DNA of 64,000 nt. Source: Agrococcus jenensis (GTDB lineage: Bacteria; Actinomycetota; Actinomycetes; Actinomycetales; Microbacteriaceae). The notes beneath the pieces were generated by a model. It was not told the origin of the DNA and did no database searches. It was given only the letters and a program-made list of their open reading frames with translations. Shown in pieces: positions 48,703 to 57,899 of this stretch. Position 1 is the first letter of the stretch. Each line of letters begins with the position of its first letter. The stretch covers positions 434,001-498,000 of the forward strand of contig NZ_RKHJ01000001.1 in NCBI RefSeq assembly GCF_003752465.1, written 5' to 3'. The position numbers and the translations under genes are program-made.

Positions 48703-50148
48703 GTGGAGCTGACGCAGGCGCTGGGCGCGCTCTGGATCGCCCTCGACGTGGCGCTGCGCCTGCTCGCACTCGTCGTCATCCCGCACAACCGCAGGCCCGC
48801 GACGGCCATCGCATGGCTGCTCATCGTCATGATCCAGCCGGTCGTCGGCTGGATCGTCTTCCTGCTGCTCGGCAACAACCGGGTCTCGCGCGGCCGGCAC
48901 GCGAAGATGTCGGCGATCCAGGAGCTCATCGGGGAGAGCACCGAGGCGATCGACGACGCGACGCCGCCCGCGGAGCGGCCGTCGTGGCTGCCCGGTGTGC
49001 TCGAGCTCAACCGCACGCTCACGTCGATGCCGCACGTGGGTCCATCGTCGGGCATCGTCTGGGGTGAGTTCGACGCGCAGCTCGAGGCGATGGCCCGCCG
49101 CATCGACGAGGCGGAGCACTGGGTGCACGTCGAGTTCTACCTCATCGTCGCGTCGGAGCGCACCGAGCCGTTCTTCGCGGCGCTCGAGCGGGCGACCGCC
49201 CGCGGCGTCACCGTGCGAGTGCTCGTCGACCACCTGACGAGCGTGCGGTACCCGCGCCGCAAGGAGACGCTCGCGCGCCTCGACACCATGGGGGCCGAGC
49301 TGCGCGACATGCTGCCGCTGCGGCCGTGGGCGGGCAAGTGGCAGCGACCGGACCTGCGCAACCACCGCAAGCTCATGGTGGTCGACGGCCGCGTCGGCTT
49401 CACCGGCTCGCTCAACCTCATCGACCCCTCCTACCTGTGGCGGCGCAACCTGCGGCGTGGCCTGCAGTGGCGCGACACCTGGATCGAGCTGAGCGGCCCG
49501 CCCGTGCGGGCGCTCGACGTGCTCTTCTGGTCGGACTGGTGGGCCGAGACGAACGAGCTCGTCGAGCTCGCGACGAGCGAGTCCGAGACGGGCGGCGACC
49601 TGCTGGCATCCGCCATCCCCTCGGGGCCGGGCTTCGAGGGCGAGATCAACCTGCGCGTCTTCGTCGAGCTCGTGCACGCCGCCGAGGACCGGATCACGAT
49701 CGTCAGCCCGTACTTCGTGCCCGACGACGCGATGCGCTACGCGATCACCTCCGCCGCCATGCGCGGCGTCCAGGTGGAGCTGTACGCGAGCGAGATCGGC
49801 GACCAGTTCTGGACGTATCACGCGCAGCGCTCATACTACGAGGAGCTGCTGCGCGCCGGCGTGCGCATCATCCTGTTCGAGAAGCCGACGGTGCTGCACT
49901 CGAAGTTCATGACGTTCGACGACCGGGTCTCGGTCATCGGCTCGTCGAACATCGACCTGCGCTCCTTCGGCCTCAACTTCGAGGTCTCGATGCTCATCGA
50001 GGGCACGTCGATGGTCGCGCAGCTGCACGGCATCGCCGAGGGGTACCGGCGGCAGTCGACCGAGCTGCAGCTCGACGACTGGATGGCGCGGCCGCGCGTC
50101 GCCCAGCTCTTCGACAGCGTCGCGCGGCTGACCTCCGCCCTGCAGTAG
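48703..50148 (+). CDS. cls: Cardiolipin synthase
   Basis: 481 residues. Two N-terminal membrane helices (about 8-26 and 36-56, the PLDc_N region ending FLLLGNNRVSRGR) precede two PLD-type domains. HKD motifs are NHRKLMVVDGRVGFTGSLN and LHSKFMTFDDRVSVIGSSNID. It condenses phosphatidylglycerol or CDP-diacylglycerol with phosphatidylglycerol to cardiolipin in the membrane. GTG 48703 is 9 bases after yajQ. Confidence 0.94.
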   Translation: MELTQALGALWIALDVALRLLALVVIPHNRRPATAIAWLLIVMIQPVVGWIVFLLLGNNRVSRGRHAKMSAIQELIGESTEAIDDATPPAERPSWLPGVLELNRTLTSMPHVGPSSGIVWGEFDAQLEAMARRIDEAEHWVHVEFYLIVASERTEPFFAALERATARGVTVRVLVDHLTSVRYPRRKETLARLDTMGAELRDMLPLRPWAGKWQRPDLRNHRKLMVVDGRVGFTGSLNLIDPSYLWRRNLRRGLQWRDTWIELSGPPVRALDVLFWSDWWAETNELVELATSESETGGDLLASAIPSGPGFEGEINLRVFVELVHAAEDRITIVSPYFVPDDAMRYAITSAAMRGVQVELYASEIGDQFWTYHAQRSYYEELLRAGVRIILFEKPTVLHSKFMTFDDRVSVIGSSNIDLRSFGLNFEVSMLIEGTSMVAQLHGIAEGYRRQSTELQLDDWMARPRVAQLFDSVARLTSALQ

Positions 50149-50152
50149 CGAC

Positions 50153-50917
50153 TCAGTCGAGCAGCATCGCGAGCCCCACGACGACCGCGAACGCGATCAC
50201 CACGGTGCGCAGCGCCCACGACGGCACCCGCCGGGAGAGCCAGCCGCCGGCGAGCCCGCCGAGCAGCGAGCTCGCGAGCATGACGAGCACGACGCCCCAG
50301 TGGATGAGCGGCGAGAAGGCCAGGATGAGCACGCCCGTGCCGTTGATGACGCCGGCGATCGCGTTCTTGAGCGCGTTGTGGTGCTGCAGCGAGTCGTGGA
50401 TCACGAGCCCGAGCATCGCGAGCATCATGACGCCGATGCCGGCGCCGAAGTACGAGCCGTAGACCCCGATCGCGACGAACGACGCCTTCGTCACCCAGCC
50501 GCCGGTCGACTCGACGTCGAACCCCGCGGCGTCGCCGCGGCGCAGGCCCTTCGCGACGAGCGGCTGCGCGGCGAAGAGGGCCGCAGCGGTGAGCACGAGC
50601 CACGGCACGATCGCCTCGAAGGAGTCGGACGGGGTGAGGAGCAGCAGCACCGCGCCGATGACGCCGCCGATCGCGGCGAACGGGGCGTTCGCGATGAAGC
50701 GGCGGCGCTGCCGGCGCAGCTCCTGGCGATAGCTCCACGCGCCGCCGACGGTGCCGAGCAGCAGCCCGACCGACGACGTCATGTTGGCGGCCAGCGGGCT
50801 CATGCCGGCCGCGAGCATCGCCGGGAAGGTGATGAGCGTGCCGCCGCCCGCGGCCGCGTTGATCGCGCCTGCGCCGAGGGAGGCGAGCGCGATCAGCAGG
50901 TAGCCGGGCAGCTCCAC
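50153..50917 (-). CDS. TauE/SafE-family sulfite/anion exporter-like protein
   Basis: 254 residues with seven or eight membrane helices. Repeat-1 has LASLGAGAINAAAGGGTLITFPAMLAAG and repeat-2 has IGVYGSYFGAGIGVMMLAMLGL, the paired glycine-rich motifs of TauE (PF01925). It is proposed to move sulfur-containing or carboxylate anions; the substrate is unknown. It ends four bases from the convergent cls gene. The start codon GTG 50917 has no obvious ribosome-binding site. Confidence 0.9.
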   Translation of the reverse strand: MELPGYLLIALASLGAGAINAAAGGGTLITFPAMLAAGMSPLAANMTSSVGLLLGTVGGAWSYRQELRRQRRRFIANAPFAAIGGVIGAVLLLLTPSDSFEAIVPWLVLTAAALFAAQPLVAKGLRRGDAAGFDVESTGGWVTKASFVAIGVYGSYFGAGIGVMMLAMLGLVIHDSLQHHNALKNAIAGVINGTGVLILAFSPLIHWGVVLVMLASSLLGGLAGGWLSRRVPSWALRTVVIAFAVVVGLAMLLD

Positions 50918-50947
50918 GTCAGCGCCCGGCCCGCGGCTGCGGCGCCG

Positions 50948-52297
50948 TCACTCGTCGCGCGAGACGGAGATCATCTCGTCGCGCGGCACGACCTTGATGC
51001 GCGTGCGGCCGTGCGGCTCGCCGAGGGCCATCTCGTGCTGGTCGAGGCGGATCCAGCCGTCGATGTCGGTCCACGCGACGCCGCGCTCGCGCAGCAGCGC
51101 GGGCACCGCATCCTGGTCGTACGCCTCGGGCGTCCACCACGAGTGCTCGTCGCCGAGCAGGTGCTCGACCGTCTCCTTCGCGTCGGACTTCGTGTGGCCG
51201 ATGAGGCCCACCGGCCCGCGCTTGATCCATCCGGTCGCGTACATGCCCGGCATCGGCCGCGAGCCGTCCTGCACGCGCCCGGCGATGTTGGGGACGACGC
51301 CGCGGCGCTCGTCGAACGGCACGTCGGGCAGCGGCGACGAGAAGTAGCCGACCGCGCGGTAGACCGCCTGCACGGGGATCTCGCGGTACTCCCCCGTGCC
51401 CTCGAGCCCGTGCTCGGTCGGCCGGGTGCGCTCGATGCGCAGCGCCTCGACGCGACCGTCGCCGAGCACGGCATCCGGCCGCGACCAGAAGTGCAGGTGC
51501 AGGCGGCGCGACGCCTGCCCGACCTCGCGCTGCCGCCACTGCTCGAGCACGCGCGAGATCACGAGGATCTGCTTGTTCTGCTTGAGCGTCTCCTCGTCGG
51601 GGTCGACGCCGAAGTCGTCGTCGTGGAGGATCATGTCGACGTCGCGCAGTTCGCCGAGCTCGCGCAGCTCGAGCGGCGTGAACTTGACGTTCAGCGGGCC
51701 GCGACGGCCGAAGACGTGCACGTCGGTGACCGGGGATGCCTCGAGGCCGTCGACGACGTTGGCCGGCACCTCGGTGGGCATGAGGTCCTCGGGGTGCTTC
51801 ACGAGCATCCGCGCGACGTCGAGCGCGACGTTGCCGTTGCCGATCACCGCGATCTCCTTCGCCTCGAGCGGCCACTCGCGCGGCACGTCGGGGTGACCGT
51901 CGTACCAGGAGACGAAGTCGGCGGCGCCGTAGGAGCCGGGCAGGTCGATGCCGGGGATGTCGAGCGGTGCGTCCTTCGTCGCCCCGGTCGCGAAGATGAC
52001 GCCGTGGTAGAGCCGCTCGAGGTCGGCGAGCGTGATGTCCTCGCCGAACCGCACGTTGCCGAACAGCCGCACGACGCCCGACTCGAGCACTTCGCGGAGC
52101 GCGGCGATGATGCCCTTGATGCGCGGGTGGTCGGGCGCGACGCCGTAGCGGACGAGCCCGTAGGGCGCGGGCAGGTGCTCGAACAGGTCGATGAGCACCT
52201 CGCGGCCGGACTCGGCGGCCGACTTCTTCAGGATGTCGGCGGCGTAGATGCCCGCCGGGCCGGCGCCGACGACGGCGATGCGGAGCGCTGCGCTCAC
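50948..52297 (-). CDS. fprA: Ferredoxin/adrenodoxin-type NADP+ reductase, FprA-like
   Basis: 449 residues. FAD-binding loop RIAVVGAGPAGIYAADIL at the N-terminus, then LFEHLPAPYGLVRYGVAPDHPRIKG, typical of FprA/adrenodoxin reductase, and the NADP loop EIAVIGNGNVALDVARML. The C-terminal GMYATGWIKRGPVGLIGHTK is also characteristic. It passes electrons from NADPH to ferredoxin or to P450 systems. The start is GTG with GAGGAGAATC upstream, so this gene has a leader, unlike its neighbours. Confidence 0.95.
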   Translation of the reverse strand: MSAALRIAVVGAGPAGIYAADILKKSAAESGREVLIDLFEHLPAPYGLVRYGVAPDHPRIKGIIAALREVLESGVVRLFGNVRFGEDITLADLERLYHGVIFATGATKDAPLDIPGIDLPGSYGAADFVSWYDGHPDVPREWPLEAKEIAVIGNGNVALDVARMLVKHPEDLMPTEVPANVVDGLEASPVTDVHVFGRRGPLNVKFTPLELRELGELRDVDMILHDDDFGVDPDEETLKQNKQILVISRVLEQWRQREVGQASRRLHLHFWSRPDAVLGDGRVEALRIERTRPTEHGLEGTGEYREIPVQAVYRAVGYFSSPLPDVPFDERRGVVPNIAGRVQDGSRPMPGMYATGWIKRGPVGLIGHTKSDAKETVEHLLGDEHSWWTPEAYDQDAVPALLRERGVAWTDIDGWIRLDQHEMALGEPHGRTRIKVVPRDEMISVSRDE

Positions 52298-52351
52298 GAT
52301 TCTCCTCAGGTGCGGGGCGGTCTCGCCGCCCGAGTCTTCTTCAGTCGGGGT

Positions 52352-53362
52352 TCAGCGGGTGCGCGAGACGACGTGCTCGGCGAAGGTCTCGAGCCCCCGG
52401 CGCACGGTGCCGCGCGGCAGCGGCGCGAGCGCCTCGAGGGCGCTGCGCTGCCAGCGCTCGGCCTCGGCGATCGTCTCGTCGACGACCGGATGCGCGGCGA
52501 GCTCGGCGACCGCGGCCGCGAGGTCGGCGTCGTCGGCCGGGCTCTCGAGCCGGGCGTGCAGCCGGGCGGAGGCCTCGTCGTCGCGCTTCGCGAGCAGCAG
52601 CACGGGCAGCGTCGCGACGCCCGCGCGCACGTCGTTGCCCTGGTCCTTGCCCGTCTCCGGGTCGGCGGAGAGGTCGATGACGTCGTCGACGATCTGGAAC
52701 GCGACGCCGATGCGCTCGCCGAACAGCCGCAGCGGCTCGCGGTAGGCGTCGTCGGCACCGCTCACGACCACGCCGAGCTCGGCGGCGGCGGCGATGAGCG
52801 AGCCGGTCTTGTCGGCGAGCACCTGCAGGTAGTGGTCGACCGCATCCGCGTCGCCCGGCCCGAGCGTCTCGTGCAGCTGGCCGAGGCACAGCCGCTCGAA
52901 CGTGCGCGCCTGCAGCACCGCGACCTCGCGGCCGAGCGGCGCGGCGATCTGGCCGGCGCGCGCGAACAGCAGGTCGCCGGCGAGGATCGCGACGGAGTTG
53001 CCCCAGACGGTGTGCGTCGACGGCACCCCGCGGCGGGTGTCCGCCTCGTCCATCACGTCGTCGTGGTACAGGCTCGCGAGGTGGGTGATCTCGACGACCT
53101 CGGCGGCCGAGAGCACGTCGTCGTCGACGCCGGACCCGAGGTGGGCCGTGAGCAGCAGCAGCAGCGGGCGGGCGCGCTTGCCGCCGGCCTCGAGCAGGTA
53201 GCGGGTGACCGCATCCGCGACCGGGTCGGCGACCCGCAGGTGCGCGTCGAGGCGCGCCTCGAGCTCGTCGAGGCCGCGGTCGACGTTGTCGACGACGCGA
53301 GCGTCCGCGGGCGCGACGAAGCGCGGCCCTCGCAGGCCGAAGGCCTCAGCGATCGACGGCAT
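52352..53362 (-). CDS. Polyprenyl diphosphate synthase (long chain, menaquinone side chain)
   Basis: 336 residues. Two Asp-rich motifs are visible: SLYHDDVMDEADTRRG (first) and QIVDDVIDLSADPETGKDQGND (second), plus GGKRARPLLLLLTAHLG. The small residues before the first motif permit long products. It extends farnesyl or geranylgeranyl diphosphate to the chain attached to the naphthoquinone. The start ATG overlaps the menG stop (ATGA), making it operonic with the last methylation step. Confidence 0.92.
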   Translation of the reverse strand: MPSIAEAFGLRGPRFVAPADARVVDNVDRGLDELEARLDAHLRVADPVADAVTRYLLEAGGKRARPLLLLLTAHLGSGVDDDVLSAAEVVEITHLASLYHDDVMDEADTRRGVPSTHTVWGNSVAILAGDLLFARAGQIAAPLGREVAVLQARTFERLCLGQLHETLGPGDADAVDHYLQVLADKTGSLIAAAAELGVVVSGADDAYREPLRLFGERIGVAFQIVDDVIDLSADPETGKDQGNDVRAGVATLPVLLLAKRDDEASARLHARLESPADDADLAAAVAELAAHPVVDETIAEAERWQRSALEALAPLPRGTVRRGLETFAEHVVSRTR

Positions 53363-54114
53363 CAGTCGGCCTGCTCCTCCGCCTGCGCATGGCGGGCGAC
53401 GCGCATCGCGGCGGTCTGCTCCGTGGGCTTGCGGCCGCGGTGCAGCGCGACGACGCCCATCGTGAGGTTGCGGTGCGCGACGCGCGTGAAGCCCGCGGTG
53501 CGGATCCACTGCGACAGCGACTGCTGGTCGGGCCACGAGCGGATCGACTCGACGAGGTAGCGGTAGGCCTCCGGGTTGGAGCTCGCCACCTTGGCCAGGC
53601 CGGGCAGCATCGTGCCGAGGTAGAGCTCGTAGCCCTTGCGCACGACGTTCACCGGCGGCTGCGAGAACTCGCAGATGACGAGGCGGCCGGAGGGCTTCAG
53701 CACGCGGTAGAACTCGCTCAGCGCGGCACGCGGGTGCTGCACGTTGCGCAGCCCGAACGAGATGGTGACGGCGTCGAAGGTGTCGTCCTCGAACGGCAGC
53801 TCCTCGGCGGAGCCGTGCACGAACTCGATGTCGGCGTGGCGCTTGCGGCCCTCCTCGAGCATCCCCTGGCTGATGTCGAGCGCGGTGACGAGCGCGCCGG
53901 CCTTCGCCATCGGGGCGGCCGAGGCACCGGTGCCCGCGGCGACGTCGAGGATGCGCTCGCCCGGCTGCGGCCGCACGGCGCGCTGCATGTGGATGCGCCA
54001 GAGCTTGTCGTTGCCGCCCGAGAGCAGCGAGTTGAGCAGGTCGTAGCGCTTGGCCGTCGCGTCGAACATGCCCGCGACCTCTGCTGGGTCCTTCTGCATG
54101 TCTGCTCGGCTCAC
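53362..54114 (-). CDS. menG: Demethylmenaquinone methyltransferase
   Basis: 250 residues from GTG 54114 (VSRADMQKDPAEVAGMFDATAKRYDLLNSLLS). The SAM-binding motif ILDVAAGTGASAAPMAKAGALVTALDIS and the UbiE-specific DAVTISFGLRNVQHPRAALSEFYRVLKPSGRLVI are present. It methylates demethylmenaquinone in the last step of the pathway. The GTG start was chosen over ATG 54123 because homologues begin there and TAGGAT ends seven bases before it. It is divergent from the isochorismate synthase gene that starts the pathway. Confidence 0.94.
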   Translation of the reverse strand: MSRADMQKDPAEVAGMFDATAKRYDLLNSLLSGGNDKLWRIHMQRAVRPQPGERILDVAAGTGASAAPMAKAGALVTALDISQGMLEEGRKRHADIEFVHGSAEELPFEDDTFDAVTISFGLRNVQHPRAALSEFYRVLKPSGRLVICEFSQPPVNVVRKGYELYLGTMLPGLAKVASSNPEAYRYLVESIRSWPDQQSLSQWIRTAGFTRVAHRNLTMGVVALHRGRKPTEQTAAMRVARHAQAEEQAD

Positions 54115-54121
54115 GTCCTCC

Positions 54122-54127
54122 ATCCTA
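54122..54127 (-). promoter_or_regulatory. Leaderless -10 (TAGGAT) of menG
   Basis: Minus-strand TAGGAT, seven bases (GGAGGAC), GTG 54114. It decides between two possible starts. Confidence 0.6.
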
Positions 54128-54208
54128 GGCTCCCCGACGTGCGGCCCTTCCGGCGGCCGTCCAGGCTCGTGATCGCCGGCCGGCACGGGTCCCTCCGGAG
54201 CGCGGCGA

Positions 54209-54214
54209 TAGGCT
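54209..54214 (+). promoter_or_regulatory. Leaderless -10 (TAGGCT) of menF
   Basis: TAGGCT ends seven bases before ATG 54222. Confidence 0.65.
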
Positions 54215-54221
54215 GGCTCGC

Positions 54222-55430
54222 ATGCCGGCCCTGCGGGCGCGCACCGAGCGCGCGGAGCTCGGACGCCTGCTGGAGCACGCCGATCCGCGCGCACCGCTCG
54301 CGATCCGACGCGGCGCCGACGGCATCGTCGGGCGCGGCGAGGCCCTGCGGCTCGAGTTCCGCGGCCCCTCGCGGCTGACGGATGCGGCGGACGCGTGGCG
54401 CGAGGTCGCCCGCGACGCGCAGGTCGACGACGAGGTGGGCGTGCCCGGCACCGGGCTCATCGCCTTCGGTGCCTTCGCGTTCGACGACGCCTCCGCGGCG
54501 ACGAGCGTGCTCATCGTGCCGCGGCTCGTCGTGGGCCGCCGAGGCGACGACGAGTGGGTGACGTGGATCGGCGACGGCGGTCGCCTGCACCCGACCGCGA
54601 TCGACGAGGTGCGCGTCGAGCTCCACGACGGCGCCATCGGCGCGAAGCGCTACCGGGCGATCGTCGCCGCGGCGACCGAGCGCATCCGCGCCGGCGACGC
54701 CGAGAAGGTCGTCGTCGCGCGCGACCGCGTCGGCCAGCTGCCGCCCGAGGGCGACATCCGCTCGGTCGTGGTGGGCCTCGGCCGTCGCTACCCGGATGCC
54801 GTCACCTACGCCGTCGACGGCGTGGTGGGCGCGAGCCCCGAGACCCTGATCGCCGCGCACCGCGGCCACTTCTTCTCGCGCGTGCTCGCGGGCACCGCGG
54901 CGCGCGGCGCGACCCCGTCGCTCGACGCGGAGATCGCGGAGTCGCTCGCGAGCGGCGACAAGGACGTGCGCGAGCACCGCTTCGCGGCCGACTCCGCCAT
55001 CGAGGTGCTGCGCGAGCTCGCGCCCGACACCCGGGCGTCGGAGCCGTTCCCGCTGCGGCTGCCCAACCTGTGGCACCTCGCGACCGACATCACCGGCACC
55101 CTCGGCGGCAGCTCGACGCTCGACGTGCTGGCGCTGCTGCATCCGACGGCCGCGGTCGCCGGCACGCCGCGCGCCGCGGCGCTGGCCATCATCCGAGAGC
55201 TCGAGCGCGTCGATCGCGGCCGCTACGCGGGCCCGGTCGGCTGGGTCGACGCCGATGGCGGCGGCGAATGGGTCATCGCGCTGCGGGGCGCCGAGATCGA
55301 CGACGACGGCTGCATCCGCGCCTTCGCGGGCGCCGGCGTCGTCGCGGGCTCCGACCCGCACGACGAGCTCACCGAGACGGCCGTGAAGCTGCGCCCGATC
55401 ACCGACGCGCTCGCCGACCCGCTCCCCTAG
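54222..55430 (+). CDS. menF: Isochorismate synthase
   Basis: 402 residues of the chorismate-binding family. EKVVVARDRV near the middle, VVGASPETLIAAHRG, FFSRVLAGTAARG, LWHLATDITGTL, LHPTAAVAGTPRAAALAII and RGRYAGPVGWVDADGGGEWVIALRG are the family active-site segments. It commits chorismate to menaquinone. No siderophore genes are nearby, and divergent menG plus the downstream men genes support the menaquinone role. Confidence 0.94.
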   Translation: MPALRARTERAELGRLLEHADPRAPLAIRRGADGIVGRGEALRLEFRGPSRLTDAADAWREVARDAQVDDEVGVPGTGLIAFGAFAFDDASAATSVLIVPRLVVGRRGDDEWVTWIGDGGRLHPTAIDEVRVELHDGAIGAKRYRAIVAAATERIRAGDAEKVVVARDRVGQLPPEGDIRSVVVGLGRRYPDAVTYAVDGVVGASPETLIAAHRGHFFSRVLAGTAARGATPSLDAEIAESLASGDKDVREHRFAADSAIEVLRELAPDTRASEPFPLRLPNLWHLATDITGTLGGSSTLDVLALLHPTAAVAGTPRAAALAIIRELERVDRGRYAGPVGWVDADGGGEWVIALRGAEIDDDGCIRAFAGAGVVAGSDPHDELTETAVKLRPITDALADPLP

Positions 55431-55453
55431 CCCCGCGCGGCTGCACCGCCCGC

Positions 55454-56719
55454 CTACATCGCGGCCTGGTGATCGCCCTTCGCCCCCGCCTGCTCGCCGG
55501 ACTGCTCCCCGGCCTTCGTGTCCTTGCCCTGCTTCCCCTGCTTGCGCTTCTTGTCCTTCTTGGCCTTCTTGTCCTTCTTGGCCTTCTTGTCCTTCTTGCT
55601 CTTGTCGTCCTTGTTGTCCTGCTTGTCCTGCTTGTCCTTCTTGTCCTTCTTGTCCTTCTTGTCCTTCTTGTCCTGCTTGTCCTGATTGTCCTGCTTGTCC
55701 TGCTTGTCCTGCTTGTCCTGCTTGTCCTGCTTGTCCTGCTTGACGTTCTTGGCCTTCGTGCGCGTCGCGTCGTCCTCGCCCTGCTCGCCCCGCCCGTCCA
55801 GCGCGTCCTGCCCCTCGACACCGCCGCCGTCCGCGCCCGCGGCATCCGCATCATCCGCGACATCCGCCTCCACCATCACGACATCCCCCGTCGCCAGCAG
55901 CCGCTCCCGCTCGGCCGCGACGTCGAAGTCGGCGACCGGCCACTGCGGGTCGATCCGCTCGAGCGCCTCGACGAGCAGCTCGTGCACCGCGAGCCGCGCG
56001 AACCACTTCCGGTCGGCGGGCACCACGTGCCACGGCGCCGAGGCGCGGGCGGTGCGGTTGATCGCGACCTGGTAGGCCTCCATGTAGTCGTCCCACCGCT
56101 GGCGCTCGTCGATGTCGCCGGGGTTGAACTTCCAGTGCTTGTCGGGCCGATCCAGCCGCTCGAGCAGCCGCGCGCCCTGCTCCTCGCGCGAGACGTGCAG
56201 CATCACCTTCACGAGCGCGATGCCGCGCTCGGCGATCTGCCGCTCGAACTCGACGATGCGGCCGTACCGCTCCTGGATGGCATCGGGCGTCGACAGCCCG
56301 CGCACGCGGTGGATCAGCACCTCCTCGTAGTGCGAGCGGTCGAAGACGCCGATGAAGCCGGGCTGCGGGAGCTCCCGCTCGATGCGCCACAGGAAGTCGT
56401 GTCGCCGCTCGGCGGCCGTCGGCGCCTTGAACGCCTTGATGCGCACGCCCTGCGGATCCACCTGGCCGACGACGTGGCGCATGATGCCGCCCTTGCCGGA
56501 GGTGTCCATGCCCTGCACCATCAGCAGCACCGCGCGCTGGCCGCCCGCGCGGCTCTCGGCGAAGAGCCGCTCCTGCAGCTCCTCCAGCCGGTCGGCGCCG
56601 GCCGCGAGCGCGGCCTCCCCGGCGGCCTTGTCGCCGTCGAAGCCAGGAGTGGATGCGGGATCCACGTCGGCGAGGCGGACGGAGCGGATGACGCGGAGCG
56701 CGTCGGTGATCGCTGTCAT
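55454..56719 (-). CDS. ppk2: Polyphosphate kinase 2 (PPK2) with lysine-rich tandem-repeat tail
   Basis: 421 residues. The PPK2 core (about 30-280) has Walker A QGMDTSGKGGIM, Walker B FIGVFDRSHYEEVLIHRVRG, the lid with REEQGARLLERLDRPDKHWKF, and WHVVPADRKWFARLAV. It transfers phosphate between polyphosphate and nucleotides. An acidic linker (281-320) leads to about 70 residues of QDK/KDK triplets (about 327-397) and a Gly/Gln/Ala end, absent from ordinary PPK2. The tail is encoded by imperfect 9-bp repeats. TACGCT ends six bases before ATG 56719. Confidence 0.93.
   Translation of the reverse strand: MTAITDALRVIRSVRLADVDPASTPGFDGDKAAGEAALAAGADRLEELQERLFAESRAGGQRAVLLMVQGMDTSGKGGIMRHVVGQVDPQGVRIKAFKAPTAAERRHDFLWRIERELPQPGFIGVFDRSHYEEVLIHRVRGLSTPDAIQERYGRIVEFERQIAERGIALVKVMLHVSREEQGARLLERLDRPDKHWKFNPGDIDERQRWDDYMEAYQVAINRTARASAPWHVVPADRKWFARLAVHELLVEALERIDPQWPVADFDVAAERERLLATGDVVMVEADVADDADAAGADGGGVEGQDALDGRGEQGEDDATRTKAKNVKQDKQDKQDKQDKQDKQDNQDKQDKKDKKDKKDKKDKQDKQDNKDDKSKKDKKAKKDKKAKKDKKRKQGKQGKDTKAGEQSGEQAGAKGDHQAAM
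55529..55741 (-). repeat. In-frame 9-bp tandem repeats encoding the PPK2 tail
   Basis: Units alternate CTTGTCCTG and CTTGTCCTT on the plus strand (Gln/Lys-Asp-Lys on the protein), about 20 copies with interruptions. Unit length is a multiple of three, so slippage changes tail length without frameshift. Confidence 0.9.
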
Positions 56720-56725
56720 GCGCCG

Positions 56726-56731
56726 AGCGTA
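56726..56731 (-). promoter_or_regulatory. Leaderless -10 (TACGCT) of ppk2
   Basis: Minus-strand TACGCT, six bases, ATG 56719. Confidence 0.5.
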
Positions 56732-56741
56732 GTCGCCCGGC

Positions 56742-57899
56742 TCAGCGCCTGCCCTGGACCCCCGGCGAGACGGCGCGGCCGAGCCTGCCCGCCTTCGGCG
56801 CCTCGAGCTTGCTCGACATGAGCGTGCTCACCCAGCCGAGCCGCGGGTCGGGGTCGACGATGAGGGTCTTCACGGCGAGCGTCGCCGGCAGCGCCAGCAG
56901 CGCGCCCACCGGCCCGAGCGCGTAGGCCCACACGAGCAGCGACAGGAACGAGGTCGCGGGCGTGACGCCCACCGCATCCCCCGCGACCTTCGGCTGGATG
57001 AGCGACTGCATCACGAAGTTGATGACGCTGAAGAGGATCGCGGTCAGCAGCGCGTTGATCGGGCCGTTGGCGAGCAGCGCCATGAGCGTGGGCGGGATGA
57101 CGCCGACCACGAAGCCGACGTTGGGGATGTAGTTGGTGACGAACGCGAACACCGCCCAGACGAGCGCGAGCGGCACCCCGAGCGCGGTGAGCGCGACCAG
57201 GTCGAGCGCCGAGACGATGAGGCCGAAGAGCGTCGTCACGACCCAGTAGCGCTGCACACCGGCGGCGAAGCGGTCGACGCCGCGGATGATGCCGGGGTTG
57301 GTCAGCGCGATCCGCTCGACCCGGGCGGGGATGTTCATCGAGTCCCAGGCGAGGAAGAACACCACGACCGTGAGCGTCGCGAGGAAGGCGAGCACGCTGC
57401 CGGCGTTCGACAGCACGCTCGTCAGCGCGCTGGCGATCGCGCTCGGGCTGAAGGCGCTCTGCAGCTGGTGCAGCGCCTCGTCCTGCGAGACGCCGAAGCC
57501 CTCAAGCCACGTGAGCACGTCGCGGTAGAGCGCGTTGAACTCCGGGCCGTAGGCCGGCAGCTCCTGCACGAGCGACTGCACCGACCAGTAGATCGACCAG
57601 AAGAGCGCCGCCAGGAACACGTAGACGGTCAGCAGCGCCGCGAGCGCGGCGACGAGCCGAGGCGCGCCCTTGCGCAGCAGCCACTGCTGCAGGGGCAGCA
57701 CGGCGATCACGAGGTTCACGCCGAGGAACACCGGCGCGACGAAGGTCGCGACCTGGCTGAGCAGGATGAGCACCGCGATCGTCGCGATGATCGACAGCAG
57801 GATGATGAGCGTGCGCGGCAGCATCCAGCGCCGCTCGACCGCCTCGGTCACCACCGGCACGACCGGCAGCTCGCGCTGCCGCTGCCACGGCCAGCGCAT
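56742..57899 (-). CDS. AI-2E/PerM-family membrane transporter
   Basis: 385 residues with eight helices. Family marks are VAPVFLGVNLVIAVLPLQQWLLRKGAPRLVAALAALLTVYV near the first helices, and the C-terminal ALVWAVFAFVTNYIPNVGFVVGVIPPTLMALL with LIQPKVAGDAVGVTP. Members include putative autoinducer-2 and ion exporters; the substrate is unknown. Its start overlaps the SDR stop (ATGA). It ends 22 bases before ppk2, whose own start codon has a separate promoter. Confidence 0.9.
   Translation of the reverse strand: MRWPWQRQRELPVVPVVTEAVERRWMLPRTLIILLSIIATIAVLILLSQVATFVAPVFLGVNLVIAVLPLQQWLLRKGAPRLVAALAALLTVYVFLAALFWSIYWSVQSLVQELPAYGPEFNALYRDVLTWLEGFGVSQDEALHQLQSAFSPSAIASALTSVLSNAGSVLAFLATLTVVVFFLAWDSMNIPARVERIALTNPGIIRGVDRFAAGVQRYWVVTTLFGLIVSALDLVALTALGVPLALVWAVFAFVTNYIPNVGFVVGVIPPTLMALLANGPINALLTAILFSVINFVMQSLIQPKVAGDAVGVTPATSFLSLLVWAYALGPVGALLALPATLAVKTLIVDPDPRLGWVSTLMSSKLEAPKAGRLGRAVSPGVQGRR

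Noticed and set aside
55439..55800. Open frame of repeated leucine/valine (LVLLVLL) on the plus strand over the ppk2 3' end
   Set aside because: It is the complement of the QDK/KDK repeat of PPK2; the kinase on the minus strand is unmistakable.
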